A stretch of DNA of 64,000 bases from Actinoplanes philippinensis (GCF_900113015.1 NZ_FONV01000010.1:248001-312000); one strand, 5' to 3'. Shown: positions 51,031-59,694, counted from the stretch's first letter. Notes: generated by a model from the letters alone, not told the origin. Program-made: numbers and translations.

Positions 51031-51122
51031 GACTCCTCCCTGCGCCGGCATGACCCGGATCAGGTTCGACGGTCGGGGGCCGCATCAGCCCCCCTCTCAG
51101 CCCGGTGCCCGGACTCCCGTGG
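51031..51122 (-). promoter_or_regulatory. TPP riboswitch (THI element) controlling the thi operon
   Basis: On the minus strand: CACGGGAGTCC, then GGGCTGAGAGGG, the central CCCCCGACC, then GAACCTGATCCGGGTCATGC and CGGCGCAGGGAGGAG. These are the conserved THI-box blocks (CTGAGA; GAACCTGATC.GG..ATGCC). The 3' end contains the thiE ribosome binding site, so TPP binding should reduce translation of thiE and the following genes. Confidence 0.96.
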
Positions 51123-51133
51123 GTTGTTGTAAC

Positions 51134-51151
51134 CGGACCATAACCGGTCCG
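51134..51151. terminator. Hairpin between the ABC-F gene and the TPP riboswitch
   Basis: CGGACC-N6-GGTCCG, 12 bp downstream of the ABC-F stop on the minus strand. TATGGT (51137-51142) within it could instead be the -10 of the thi promoter, with a start near 51130. The two roles are not separated by sequence. Confidence 0.4.
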
Positions 51152-51162
51152 TGACGAGAAAA

Positions 51163-52809
51163 CTAGCGGACGTCCCAGACCGGCTCCGGAACCTCCACCA
51201 CCTCACCGTCCCCTCTGAACAGCACGAAGCGGTCGAACGACCTGGTGAACCACCTGTCGTGCGTGACAGCGATCACCGTGCCCTCGAACGCCTTCAAACC
51301 CTCCTCCAGCGCTTCGGCGGAGGCGAGGTCGAGGTTGTCGGTCGGCTCGTCGAGCAGCAGCACCGTCGCCCCGGAGAGTTCGAGCAGGAGCACCAGGAAC
51401 CGCGCCTGCTGCCCGCCGGAGAGCGTCCCGAACCGCTGATCGCCCTGGGCGGCCAGCTCGTACCGGTTGAGGGCCTTCATGGCGCCGGCCCGGTCCAGCC
51501 CGGACCGGTGCTCGTCGCCGCGCCAGAGGATCTCGACCAGCGTCTTCTCGACCAGCTCGGGCCGATCGTGGGTCTGCGAGAAGTGGCCGGGCCGGACCCG
51601 TGCGCCGAGCCGGGCCTTGCCGTCGTGCGAGACGTGCGCGAGCGGCGCCCCGTCGACTGGCTTGTGCTCCAGGTCGGGGTCGGTGCCGCCGGCCGCGAGC
51701 AGGCGCAGGAAGTGCGACTTGCCGGTGCCGTTCGCGCCGAGGACGGCGACCCGGTCGCCATACCAGATCTCCAGGTCGAACGGGAACGTCAGATTTTCCA
51801 GCTCGAGCTGCTCGCAGATGACCGCGCGCTTGCCGGTGCGGCCACCGCGCAGGTTCATCCGGACGGCCTGGTCCTTCGGCGGCAGCGGCGGCGGGCCGGC
51901 CTCCTCGAACTTGCGGAGCCGGGTCTGCGCGGCCTGATACCGGGAGGCCAGGCCGTCGTTGTAGGCGGCCTTGTTCTTGAGCATGAAGACCAGTTCCTTG
52001 ATCTTCTCGTGCTCCTCGTCCCAGCGGCGGCGCAGCTCCTCCATCCGCTCGTGCCGGTTCATCCGGGCCTCGTGCCAGGAGGCGAACCCGCCCGGATGGG
52101 TCCACGCGCTGCCGCCCTCGACGGCGACGACCCGGCTGGCGGTCTCGGCCAGCAGCTCCCGGTCGTGCGAGACGTAGAGGATCGACTTGTTCGACTCGCG
52201 CATCCGCTGCTCCAGCCAGCGTTTGGCCGGGACGTCGAGGAAGTTGTCCGGCTCGTCGAGCAGCAGCACCTCGTCGTTGCCGCGCAGCAGCAGGTCGAGG
52301 GCGAACCGCTTCTGCTCACCACCGGACAGGGTCCGCACGATGCGGCTCCGGGCCTCCTCCCACGGTTTGCCGAGGATGGAGACGGTCACCGTGTCGAAGA
52401 GCACCTCGGCGTCGTACCCACCGACCTCACCCCAGTGGGCGAGCGCGTTGGCATACGCGATCTGGGTCTTCTCGGTCTCGCCGAGCGCCGCGGCGGCGGT
52501 CCGCAGTCGCTCGCCGGCCTCGCGAAGGGCGGGTGAGACGAGCGACAGAGCAAGATCCTCAAGGGTACGGTCGTCGCCGATCATGCCGATGAACTGGCGC
52601 ATCACGCCGAGCCCACCGGACCTGGCGATGGTCCCGCTCTGGGTCGGTATGTCACCGGCCACCATGCGCATGAGCGTGGTCTTGCCCGCCCCGTTGGGGC
52701 CGACGAGCGCGACCTTGGCGCCCTCACCGACCCGGAACGACACGTCGGAGAAGAGCTCCCGCCCATCGGGGAGCACAAAACCGGCGCCGGCGACATCCAC
52801 GTAACCCAT
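51163..52809 (-). CDS. ABC-F family ATPase
   Basis: A protein of 548 residues with two ABC ATPase domains and no membrane domain. First domain: Walker A GPNGAGKTT, signature LSGGEQKR, Walker B VLLLDEPDNFLD. Second: GANGTGKSH, LSGGQQARF, VLLLDEPTDNLD. The linker (about residues 230-290, RRRWDEEHEKIKELVFMLKNKA) is the arm/linker helix pair of ABC-F proteins. These bind the ribosome E site and control translation or protect against antibiotics; which role applies here is not clear. GGGAGG precedes the ATG. Confidence 0.93.
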   Translation of the reverse strand: MGYVDVAGAGFVLPDGRELFSDVSFRVGEGAKVALVGPNGAGKTTLMRMVAGDIPTQSGTIARSGGLGVMRQFIGMIGDDRTLEDLALSLVSPALREAGERLRTAAAALGETEKTQIAYANALAHWGEVGGYDAEVLFDTVTVSILGKPWEEARSRIVRTLSGGEQKRFALDLLLRGNDEVLLLDEPDNFLDVPAKRWLEQRMRESNKSILYVSHDRELLAETASRVVAVEGGSAWTHPGGFASWHEARMNRHERMEELRRRWDEEHEKIKELVFMLKNKAAYNDGLASRYQAAQTRLRKFEEAGPPPLPPKDQAVRMNLRGGRTGKRAVICEQLELENLTFPFDLEIWYGDRVAVLGANGTGKSHFLRLLAAGGTDPDLEHKPVDGAPLAHVSHDGKARLGARVRPGHFSQTHDRPELVEKTLVEILWRGDEHRSGLDRAGAMKALNRYELAAQGDQRFGTLSGGQQARFLVLLLELSGATVLLLDEPTDNLDLASAEALEEGLKAFEGTVIAVTHDRWFTRSFDRFVLFRGDGEVVEVPEPVWDVR

Positions 52810-52836
52810 GGCGGCATCCTCCCTGTCAGCGCTGGT

Positions 52837-53454
52837 TCAGTCAGCCGATTTTCCGCTGACCCGCAGCACCCGGAACCCCTTCTGGCTGGCCATTCTCTCA
52901 ACGGTCCAGCCGAGCCCGACCAGCCAGGTGTGCAGCGAGTCACCGCCGAGGTTGCGGTTGATCACCAGCCAGGCCGTGCCGCCCGGCGCGAGCCGTGGCA
53001 GCCAGCGCTCCAGCAGGGCGTGCAGCTCCGCCTTGCCGACGTGGGTGGGCGGGTTGCTCCAGATCTCGGCGAACGTCACGTCGGCGGGCACCTCGTCCGG
53101 CGCCCGGACCAGCACGCGCTCACCGAGGCCCAGGCGCTCGGCGTTCTCCGCGGCCAGGTCACGGGCTCGGGAGTTGACGTCGACCGCGTAGACCGTGACC
53201 TGCGGGGCCTCACTGGCCAGCACGCAGGCGATCGGACCATACCCACAACCGAGGTCGAGGAACGCGCCCTCGGCCCGGCCGTCGGGCAGACCGGCCTTGC
53301 GCAGCAGCACGGCGGTGCCCGGGTCGAGACGGCCGGCCGAGAAGACCCCGGAGGCGACGGCCAGCCGGTAGTCCCGGCCGGCGACGGTGAACTCGATCTC
53401 GCCACGCCGCAGCGGCGCGTCAGGATCGGCGGTGAAGTAGTGGTCGGCGGTCAC
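52837..53454 (-). CDS. RsmC-type 16S rRNA methyltransferase
   Basis: A protein of 205 residues of the MTS (methyltransferase small) family. The SAM loop is FLDLGCGYGPIACVLA, then VYAVDVNSRARDLAAENA. The catalytic motif is SNPPTHVGK (NPPxH), as in RsmC-type guanine N2 methyltransferases (16S G1207). The activity on G1207 is inferred from the family. The start is GTG 53454. It may be read together with the ABC-F gene, 27 bp downstream. Confidence 0.92.
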   Translation of the reverse strand: MTADHYFTADPDAPLRRGEIEFTVAGRDYRLAVASGVFSAGRLDPGTAVLLRKAGLPDGRAEGAFLDLGCGYGPIACVLASEAPQVTVYAVDVNSRARDLAAENAERLGLGERVLVRAPDEVPADVTFAEIWSNPPTHVGKAELHALLERWLPRLAPGGTAWLVINRNLGGDSLHTWLVGLGWTVERMASQKGFRVLRVSGKSAD

Positions 53455-53537
53455 CCGTCAAGTGTCGCGCCGCGGGGTGACGAGCGACTCGCCGGGGTGG
53501 CGGACACGGTGTGCGTCAATCGATCAGCGTGCGCGCC

Positions 53538-53543
53538 TAGCTT
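53538..53543 (+). promoter_or_regulatory. -10 box of putative leaderless promoter
   Basis: TAGCTT, 6 nt before the ATG at 53550. Confidence 0.4.
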
Positions 53544-53549
53544 GAGCCC

Positions 53550-54311
53550 ATGCGGTACGCCACCCCGTCGCGCTCCGCCCATCGCGCCGCACCGGCGGGC
53601 GGTCTGAACCTGCCGATCCGATTCCCCGCCCGGGGCCAGCACCGTCGCCGGTCCCGGCGCCACCTGCGGCGTGAGCCGCTGACCACCCATCTGTTCACCC
53701 GTGGCCTGGCCGGCCTGATCGTGCTGGGCATCGTGGTGATGCTGGGTGTCCTCTTCGTCGCCGACGATCGCCGCCCACCGGCTCAGCTGGCCTCCGCCGA
53801 GGTCGACGCGCGGATCGCGACGCGCGAGGTGGATCCGGCGCCGCTCAGCGAGGCCGAGGTCTTCCCGGGCGACATCACCGCCTTCGGCGTCACACGGACC
53901 GACCTCACCGCCGACTGTTCCCTCGCGGCCGGCGGCGCCCTCCGCACCACCCTTCAGCGGTACGGATGCTCCCAGGCGGTCCGGGCCGCCCTCACCGTCC
54001 CCTACGCCGACTACCGGATCACCGCCGGCATGCTGAACCTGCCCGACACGACGAGCGCGATGGCCGTCGGTGACCAGATCCGCTACCTGGTCGAGACCGG
54101 CGACGGCGGCTTCACCGAGATGTCCGGCGCCACGACCGGCCTGGGCGCCCCGGTCGCGTGGCGCACCCGCGGCCACTACGTCATGTACTGCGTGATCACC
54201 GGACCGTCGGGCGAGCTGGTCGCCCCCGACGCCCCCCAGGTGACACAGCTGACCCGCGACGTCCTGGACACCCACCTCCACGACAGCATCCTGATCCGCC
54301 GGGCGTCGTAA
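53550..54311 (+). CDS. Membrane-anchored hypothetical protein
   Basis: A protein of 253 residues. A basic N-terminus (about 1-47) is followed by one membrane segment (LAGLIVLGIVVMLGVLFVA). The C-terminal about 180 residues are extracellular and have two Cys in DCSLAAGGALRTTLQRYGC, a possible disulfide, and a third in YVMYCVITG. I do not recognise the family. It may be a secreted or anchored sensor-like domain. It is convergent with truA. Confidence 0.8.
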   Translation: MRYATPSRSAHRAAPAGGLNLPIRFPARGQHRRRSRRHLRREPLTTHLFTRGLAGLIVLGIVVMLGVLFVADDRRPPAQLASAEVDARIATREVDPAPLSEAEVFPGDITAFGVTRTDLTADCSLAAGGALRTTLQRYGCSQAVRAALTVPYADYRITAGMLNLPDTTSAMAVGDQIRYLVETGDGGFTEMSGATTGLGAPVAWRTRGHYVMYCVITGPSGELVAPDAPQVTQLTRDVLDTHLHDSILIRRAS

Positions 54312-54328
54312 GCCCCTCGGCCGGCCTT

Positions 54329-55141
54329 TCAGGCGCGCAGGCGGCGGGTGGCCTCGGCGCGGGCCGCGTACTCCGTCTCGTCCGGATAGCCGACCGCGAC
54401 CAGGGTGAGCCCGTGTGCCGCGGCGACCATCACCTCGCTGGACCGTTCGCGCAGGGTGAGCAGCTCGGCCGGCCACTCCGGCGCCCGCCGCCCGTCGCCG
54501 ACCGTCAGCATCGCCCCGACCAGGCTGCGCACCATGGCCTGGCAGAACGCGTCGGCCTGCACGGTCGCCACACACACCCCGTCGGGGTCGCGCCGCCAGT
54601 CCAGCCGGTTGATCGCCCGGATCGTGGTGGCGTGCTCCTTGCGTTTGCAGAACGCGGCGAAGTCGTGCTCGCCCAGCAGCCCGGCCGCGGCCGCGTTGAG
54701 CCGGTCCAGGTCGAGCGGGCGCATCCAGCCGAGGGTGTCGTGACGGCGCAGCGGCTCCGGCCCCCACGGCGCGTCCGAGACCCGGTATTCGTAGCGGCGG
54801 AACGTGGCCGAGAACCGGGCGTCGAACGTGTCCGGCACCGGCGTCACCGACCGGACCCGCGCGTCCGGCGGCAGCACCGCGGCGAGCCTCCGCAGCAGCG
54901 AGCCCGCCAGTTCGGTCCACCGCTCGGCGGGCAGGTCGACGTGACAGACCTGGCCGGTCGCGTGCACCCCGGCGTCGGTGCGGCCGGCGACGGTCAGCCC
55001 GAGCGGCGTCTCGGCCCCGATCAGGCGGGCGAAACCCTCGATCAAGACCCCCGCGACGGTACGCCGTCCCGGCTGAGCCGCCCAGCCGGAGAAGTCGGCG
55101 CCGTCGTACGACACGTCCAGGCGAAGCCGAATGGTGTCCAT
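54329..55141 (-). CDS. truA: tRNA pseudouridine synthase A
   Basis: A protein of 270 residues. It has RLDVSYDGADFSGWAAQPGRRTVAGVL at the start, the catalytic Asp in VAGRTDAGVHATGQVCHVD, and FAAFCKRKEHATTIRAI near the end. TruA makes pseudouridine at positions 38-40 of the tRNA anticodon arm. GGAGAG precedes the ATG. It follows rplQ, as in many actinobacteria, though a hairpin lies between the two. Confidence 0.96.
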   Translation of the reverse strand: MDTIRLRLDVSYDGADFSGWAAQPGRRTVAGVLIEGFARLIGAETPLGLTVAGRTDAGVHATGQVCHVDLPAERWTELAGSLLRRLAAVLPPDARVRSVTPVPDTFDARFSATFRRYEYRVSDAPWGPEPLRRHDTLGWMRPLDLDRLNAAAAGLLGEHDFAAFCKRKEHATTIRAINRLDWRRDPDGVCVATVQADAFCQAMVRSLVGAMLTVGDGRRAPEWPAELLTLRERSSEVMVAAAHGLTLVAVGYPDETEYAARAEATRRLRA

Positions 55142-55161
55142 GCTCTCTCCAGAGATGGCCG

Positions 55162-55191
55162 AGGCCCGGCACCCCGAAGGATGCCGGGCCT
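55162..55191 (-). terminator. Hairpin between rplQ and truA
   Basis: A 10-bp perfect stem AGGCCCGGCA/TGCCGGGCCT with a 10-nt loop. No T run follows, so it may be a partial terminator or attenuator between rplQ and truA. Confidence 0.6.
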
Positions 55192-55219
55192 CGCCCGTTG
55201 TGGATCCGATCCGTGTGGA

Positions 55220-55789
55220 TCAGGCCTTGTCGGTGTCTTCGCCCTCGGCCTTGTCGCCGGGCTTGTCACCGGAAGCGCTCACCGGCGCCTCGGCGTCCTG
55301 GTCGTCCTGGACGTCGTCACCCTTGGCCGCGGCGGCGGGAGCCTCGTCCTCGGGGGCGAGGGCCTCGACCTTGGCCTGCTGCGCGGCGGCCTTGCGGGCC
55401 TCCTTGGACGGGCCGGTGCTGGCCGCGACCTGCAGCTCCTCGACCAGCTCGATGACGGCCATCGGAGCGGCGTCACCCTTGCGCGGGCCGATCTTGGTGA
55501 TCCGGGTGTACCCACCGGGGCGGTTGGCGTACCGCGGAGCGATCTGCTCGAACAGGGCGTACACGACGTCCTTGTCCTTCACGGTGGCCAGAACCCGGCG
55601 ACGGGCGTGCAGGTCGCCGCGCTTGGCCTTCGTGACGAGCTGCTCAGCCAGCGGGCGCAGCCGCTTGGCCTTCGACTCGGTGGTCTTGATCTTCCCGTGC
55701 CGGAAGAGCTCGGTGGCCAGGTTGGCCAGGATGAGCTTCTCGTGAGCCGGGCTGCCGCCGAGGCGGGCACCCTTGGTGGGCGTGGGCAT
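55220..55789 (-). CDS. rplQ: 50S ribosomal protein L17 with acidic C-terminal extension
   Basis: A protein of 189 residues. The L17 core is residues about 1-120 (MPTPTKGARLGGSPAHEKLILANLATELF; RPLAEQLVTKAKRGD; GGYTRITKIGPRKGDAAPMAVIELV). A further about 65 residues are Ala/Asp/Glu-rich and probably disordered; such tails are common on actinobacterial L17. L17 lies near the tunnel exit of the large subunit. It is the last ribosomal gene of the alpha cluster. Confidence 0.97.
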   Translation of the reverse strand: MPTPTKGARLGGSPAHEKLILANLATELFRHGKIKTTESKAKRLRPLAEQLVTKAKRGDLHARRRVLATVKDKDVVYALFEQIAPRYANRPGGYTRITKIGPRKGDAAPMAVIELVEELQVAASTGPSKEARKAAAQQAKVEALAPEDEAPAAAAKGDDVQDDQDAEAPVSASGDKPGDKAEGEDTDKA

Positions 55790-55825
55790 TTCCGATGCTC
55801 CTTGAAATGTGGCGCAGCCGAGCTC

Positions 55826-56848
55826 TTAGAGCTGCTCGGTCTCGCGGTAGTCGTCGGTGTCGTAGTCCACGTCGCCGAACGAGTCGACCACGTGCGCAGG
55901 GTCGAAGGACGGCGCGCTGTCCTTCAGGCCCAGGCCCATTCCGGCGAGCTTCATCTTGACCTCGTCGATCGACTTCTGGCCGAAGTTCCGGATGTCCAGA
56001 AGGTCGGCCTCCGTACGCCCTATCAACTCGCCCACGCTGTTGATGCCCTCGCGCTTGAGGCAGTTGTACGACCGGACGGTGAGGTCCAGCTCCTCGATCG
56101 GCAGGGCCAGGTCGGCAGCGAGCTGCGCGTCCTGCGGCGACGGGCCGATGTCGATGCCCTCGGCGGTCTCGTCGAGCTCACGGCACAGGCCGAAGAGTTC
56201 CACGAGGGTCGAGCCGGCCGAGGCCAGCGCGGTCCGGGGGGAGATCGACGCCTTCGACTCGACGTCGATGATCAGGCGGTCGAAGTCGGTGCGCTGCTCG
56301 ACACGGGTCGCCTCGACGCGGTAGGTGACCTTGAGCACCGGCGAGTAGATCGAGTCGACCGGGATGCGGCCGATCTCGGCGCCGGCGTTCTTGTTCTGCG
56401 CCGCGGTGACGTAGCCACGACCGCGCTCGACGGTCAGCTCCATGTCCAGACGGCCCTTGCTGTTCAGGGTCGCCAGCTTCAGATCGGGGTTGTGCACCGA
56501 GACACCGGCCGGCGGCTGGATGTCCCCGGCGGTCACGTCGCCCGGGCCCTGCTTGCGCAGGTACATGCTGACCGGCTCGTCGTGCTCCGAGCTGACGGTC
56601 AGTTCCTTGACGTTCATGACCAGCTCGACCACGTCCTCCTTGACACCGGGGATCGTGGTGAACTCGTGCAGCACGCCGTCGATCTTGATGCTGGTGACCG
56701 CCGCGCCCGGGATGGACGACAGCAGGGTCCGCCGCAGAGAGTTACCGAGGGTGTAGCCGAAGCCCGGCTCCAGCGGTTCGATGGTGAACCGGGAACGGGT
56801 CTCGCTGAGCGACTCCTCCGAGAGGGTCGGCCGCTGGCTGATGAGCAC
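55826..56848 (-). CDS. rpoA: DNA-directed RNA polymerase subunit alpha
   Basis: A protein of 340 residues, the usual actinobacterial length. The N-terminal dimerisation domain has RFTIEPLEPGFGYTLGNSLRRTLLSS. The C-terminal domain has LTVRSYNCLKREGINSVGELIGRTEADLLDIRNFGQKSIDEV, which binds UP elements and activators. The start is GTG 56848 (VLISQRPTL), the conserved start; the longer ATG frame adds non-conserved residues. It is cotranscribed with rpsD. Confidence 0.97.
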   Translation of the reverse strand: MLISQRPTLSEESLSETRSRFTIEPLEPGFGYTLGNSLRRTLLSSIPGAAVTSIKIDGVLHEFTTIPGVKEDVVELVMNVKELTVSSEHDEPVSMYLRKQGPGDVTAGDIQPPAGVSVHNPDLKLATLNSKGRLDMELTVERGRGYVTAAQNKNAGAEIGRIPVDSIYSPVLKVTYRVEATRVEQRTDFDRLIIDVESKASISPRTALASAGSTLVELFGLCRELDETAEGIDIGPSPQDAQLAADLALPIEELDLTVRSYNCLKREGINSVGELIGRTEADLLDIRNFGQKSIDEVKMKLAGMGLGLKDSAPSFDPAHVVDSFGDVDYDTDDYRETEQL

Positions 56849-56941
56849 GCTGTTCTTCTTTCTGTCGGGCCACCCGCTATTTGATGGCCGTCTGTTTGCC
56901 ACTCGAGAGTGCCGGCCGGACGGCCGGCACTCTCGGAAGCG

Positions 56942-57568
56942 TTACTTCGAGTAAAGCTCGACGATCAGCTGCTCCTGGACCTGCGTGTCGATGACAGCGC
57001 GGGCCGGGAGCGAGTGGATCAGGATCTTCATCTCGCTGGGGATCGGCTCCAGCCACGCCGGAACCGGCTTGGAGCCGGCCTGGGCCTGGGCGACGACGAA
57101 GGGCGTGAGCTCCTTCGACTTCTCCCGGAGCGTGACGATGTCCTTGTCCCGGACGCGGTACGACGGGATGTCGACCTTGACGCCGTTCACCAGGAAGTGG
57201 CCGTGCTTGACCAGCTGGCGGGCGGCGTCACGGGACGCGGCGTAGCCGGCCCGGTAGACGACGTTGTCGAGACGCGACTCGAGGATCTGCAGCAGCACCT
57301 CACCGGTCTTGCCGGGCTTGGTGACAGCCTCCTCGTAGTAACCGCGGAACTGCTTCTCCAGCACGCCGTACACGCGGCGGGCCTTCTGCTTCTCGCGGTG
57401 CTGGAGCAGGTACTCGGTCTCCTTGGTCCGGCCACGGCCGTGCTGGCCGGGCGGGAAGGGACGCGACTCGAACGGGCACTTCGGCCCGTCGCACTTGCTG
57501 CCCTTGAGGAACAGCTTCATCTTCTCGCGGCGGCAACGCTTGCAGTCCGCACCTGTGTAACGAGCCAT
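56942..57568 (-). CDS. rpsD: 30S ribosomal protein S4
   Basis: A protein of 208 residues. It is the zinc-containing (C+) form, with Cys residues in CKRCRREKMKLFLKGSKCDGPKC near the N-terminus. It also has an S4 RNA-binding domain (RLDNVVYRAGYAASRDAARQLVKHGHFLVNG). It nucleates 30S assembly. GGGAG lies 10 nt before the ATG. Longer frames run into rpsK and are ignored. It lies between rpsK and rpoA. Confidence 0.97.
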   Translation of the reverse strand: MARYTGADCKRCRREKMKLFLKGSKCDGPKCPFESRPFPPGQHGRGRTKETEYLLQHREKQKARRVYGVLEKQFRGYYEEAVTKPGKTGEVLLQILESRLDNVVYRAGYAASRDAARQLVKHGHFLVNGVKVDIPSYRVRDKDIVTLREKSKELTPFVVAQAQAGSKPVPAWLEPIPSEMKILIHSLPARAVIDTQVQEQLIVELYSK

Positions 57569-57581
57569 CTCTGTATCTCCC

Positions 57582-57989
57582 TCAGACCCGGCGGCGCTTC
57601 GGCGGACGGCAGCCGTTGTGCGGCTGCGGCGTGACGTCGGAGATCTGCCCGACCTCGAGGCCGGCGGCCTGCAGCGAACGGATGGCGGTCTCCCGGCCGG
57701 AGCCCGGACCCTTGACGAAAACGTCGACCTTGCGCATGCCGTGCTCCATGGCACGACGGGCGGCCGCCTCGGCAGCGAGCTGCGCGGCGAACGGGGTCGA
57801 CTTGCGGGAGCCCTTGAAGCCCACCTGGCCGGAGGAGGCCCAGGAGATGACCGCACCGGTCGGGTCGGTGATCGACACGATGGTGTTGTTGAAGGTGCTC
57901 TTGATGTGCGCCTGCCCGTGGGCGACGTTCTTGCGTTCCTTGCGCCGGACCTTCTTGACGGCGGCCCCAGCGCGTGCCTTCGGTGGCAT
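57582..57989 (-). CDS. rpsK: 30S ribosomal protein S11
   Basis: A protein of 135 residues. It has NVAHGQAHIKSTFNNTIVSITDPTGAVISWASSG, GFKGSRKSTPFAAQLAAEAA and the basic C-terminus VTPQPHNGCRPPKRRRV. It binds the 30S platform. It is in the rpsM-rpsK-rpsD-rpoA-rplQ cluster. Confidence 0.98.
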   Translation of the reverse strand: MPPKARAGAAVKKVRRKERKNVAHGQAHIKSTFNNTIVSITDPTGAVISWASSGQVGFKGSRKSTPFAAQLAAEAAARRAMEHGMRKVDVFVKGPGSGRETAIRSLQAAGLEVGQISDVTPQPHNGCRPPKRRRV

Positions 57990-58006
57990 AAGTCAGTGCG
58001 CTCCTA

Positions 58007-58387
58007 TTACTTCCGACCGGGCTTCTTCTTACCGGCGACCGTCCGCTTCGGACCCTTACGGGTACGAGCGTTGGTCCGGGTCCGCTGTCCACGCACGGGC
58101 AGGCCCTTGCGGTGGCGGATACCGGCGTAGCAACCGATCTCAACCTTGCGGCGGATGTCCGCGGCGACCTCGCGGCGAAGGTCGCCCTCAACCTTGAAGT
58201 TGGCCTCGATGTAGTCGCGGAGCTGAACCAGCTCCTCTTCCGAGAGGTCCTTGGCGCGCTTGTTCAGGTCAATCGCGGTAGCAGTCAGTGTCTCCACGGC
58301 ACGGGTACGCCCGATGCCGTAGATGTAGGTGAGCGCGATCTCCAACCGCTTCTCGCGGGGGAGATCGACGCCGACGAGACGAGCCAT
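58007..58387 (-). CDS. rpsM: 30S ribosomal protein S13
   Basis: A protein of 126 residues. It starts with MARLVGVDLPREKRLEIALTYIYGIG and has CYAGIRHRKGLPVRGQRTRTNARTRKGPKRTVAGKKK at the end. It sits at the 30S head and contacts the P-site tRNA. It is 17 bp upstream of rpsK. Confidence 0.98.
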   Translation of the reverse strand: MARLVGVDLPREKRLEIALTYIYGIGRTRAVETLTATAIDLNKRAKDLSEEELVQLRDYIEANFKVEGDLRREVAADIRRKVEIGCYAGIRHRKGLPVRGQRTRTNARTRKGPKRTVAGKKKPGRK

Positions 58388-58537
58388 TACTGGCGGTACT
58401 CCTCGTTCGTGATCCCGGAGGTCTGTGCCCGCCCCATCCCGTCTTTGGCGACGGGCCCCGGCCTCCGACCGGGGGTACAGCCGCGGTTACCCACGGCCGG
58501 GACGAGCTTGTTCAGTGGTGCGGATCTTGCGCTGGAC

Positions 58538-58654
58538 TCAGCCCTGGCGCTGCTTGTGGCGCGGGTCGGTCGAGCAGATGACCATGACCCGGCCGTGCCG
58601 CCGGATGACCCGGCAGTTGTTGCAGATCCGCTTGACGCTCGGCTTGACCTTCAC
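58538..58654 (-). CDS. rpmJ: 50S ribosomal protein L36
   Basis: A 38-residue protein found by reading the minus strand between rpsM and infA. It starts at GTG 58654 and has Cys11, Cys14, Cys27 and His33, the zinc-ribbon of C+ type L36. The sequence starts VKVKPSVKRICNNCRVIRRH and ends RHKQRQG. AAGG precedes the start. It is conserved in position between infA and rpsM. Confidence 0.96.
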   Translation of the reverse strand: MKVKPSVKRICNNCRVIRRHGRVMVICSTDPRHKQRQG

Positions 58655-58763
58655 GGTTTGCCTTAACTCTCAGTCAGACGGGATTGGTGATTCCCCGCGG
58701 ACCCGAATGAACCGCCCCCGGGCCGGACGCGGGCCCGAAGGCCCTCGTCAGCCCGAAAAAAGC

Positions 58764-58985
58764 TCACTTGTAGCGGTAGACGATGCGCCCACGGGTCAGG
58801 TCGTACGGCGACAGCTCGACGACGACCCTGTCCTCGGGAAGGATGCGGATGTAGTGCTGGCGCATCTTCCCGGAGATGTGTGCCAGGACCCTGTGACCAT
58901 TGGCGAGCTCAACGCGGAACATAGCGTTCGGCAGTGGCTCGATCACACGGCCTTCGATCTCGATGGCTCCGTCTTTCTTTGGCAT
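58764..58985 (-). CDS. infA: Translation initiation factor IF-1
   Basis: A protein of 73 residues, the normal length. The single OB domain is EGRVIEPLPNAMFRVELANGHRVLAHISGKMRQHYIRILPEDRVVVELSPYDLTRGRIVYRYK in outline. It starts MPKKDGAIE at ATG 58985, conserved in the family; longer frames are ignored. GGAGG lies very close (2 nt) upstream. A promoter-like pair lies at 59134-59162. Confidence 0.97.
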   Translation of the reverse strand: MPKKDGAIEIEGRVIEPLPNAMFRVELANGHRVLAHISGKMRQHYIRILPEDRVVVELSPYDLTRGRIVYRYK

Positions 58986-59133
58986 GTCCTCCGCTACCTG
59001 ACATCGGGTTCTTGGGGCAGGCTTGCGCAACGTCACATCCAGGCCCACGATGGGGCCCGAACCAGCCGCGGCTCCCACCGGTCCTCGAAGCGCTTGAGGA
59101 CATGAAGGAGTGGACGCTACGCGCCAGCGAGCC

Positions 59134-59162
59134 AGTCTACGCGCCCGTAACAGCGACGCCAA
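59134..59162 (-). promoter_or_regulatory. Putative infA promoter
   Basis: TTGGCG (59157-59162), a 17-bp spacer, TAGACT (59134-59139) on the minus strand, with infA starting at 58985. It would start the infA-rpmJ-rpsM transcript. Confidence 0.5.
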
Positions 59163-59225
59163 ACCGAGGGTTGCGTAACCCGCTGTCGGGCGTGTTCACC
59201 TACGGACAACTCGACCATATCCGCC

Positions 59226-59660
59226 TCAGTGGCCTCGTTTGCCCCGGTCCCTGAAGTGCGCCAGAAGAGCGAACACGACCGGGATCAACACCCAGCCCGG
59301 CCAGAAGTAGTGCCACTCCCCCGAGCCGAGGCTGCTCATCGCCCACACCACGACACAGACCAGGAAGACCCCGAGAATGCCCGGCAGAGGCGGCCCCGAT
59401 CGGTGCCCCTTCATGGCCGGCGCCGACGCCGGCGGCTCCGTGACCCGGTGCGGCTCGACCTGGGCCTTCTCCACCGGGACGGTGCCGGGCAGGTCGGCGA
59501 GCAGGCCCTCCAGCTCGCCGTAGGTCTTCGCCGCGTACGCCTGCTGGACCCGCTCGTCGTACTCGCTCAGATCCAGACGGCCCTCGTCCAAGGCCTCCCG
59601 CAGTCGATCCGCAACCCTCTGGCGGTCACCGTCGCCGGCCCGCATGCCCTCGTGCGCCAT
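59226..59660 (-). CDS. DUF1707 SHOCT-like membrane protein
   Basis: A protein of about 144 residues. The N-terminal DUF1707 domain is MRAGDGDRQRVADRLREALDEGRLDLSEYDERVQQAYAAKTYGELEGLLADLP in outline; key residues are the GDxxR start and the LDLSEYDERV core. A linker is followed by two hydrophobic segments (LPGILGVFLVCVVVWAMSSL; FWPGWVLIPVVFALLAHF). Its function is unknown. It sits between map and infA, two housekeeping genes that are usually adjacent. The start is ATG 59660, with ATG 59672 as the alternative. Confidence 0.85.
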   Translation of the reverse strand: MAHEGMRAGDGDRQRVADRLREALDEGRLDLSEYDERVQQAYAAKTYGELEGLLADLPGTVPVEKAQVEPHRVTEPPASAPAMKGHRSGPPLPGILGVFLVCVVVWAMSSLGSGEWHYFWPGWVLIPVVFALLAHFRDRGKRGH

Positions 59661-59694
59661 GCGCGAAAGCATGGCACGGTCACGCCATCGACGC

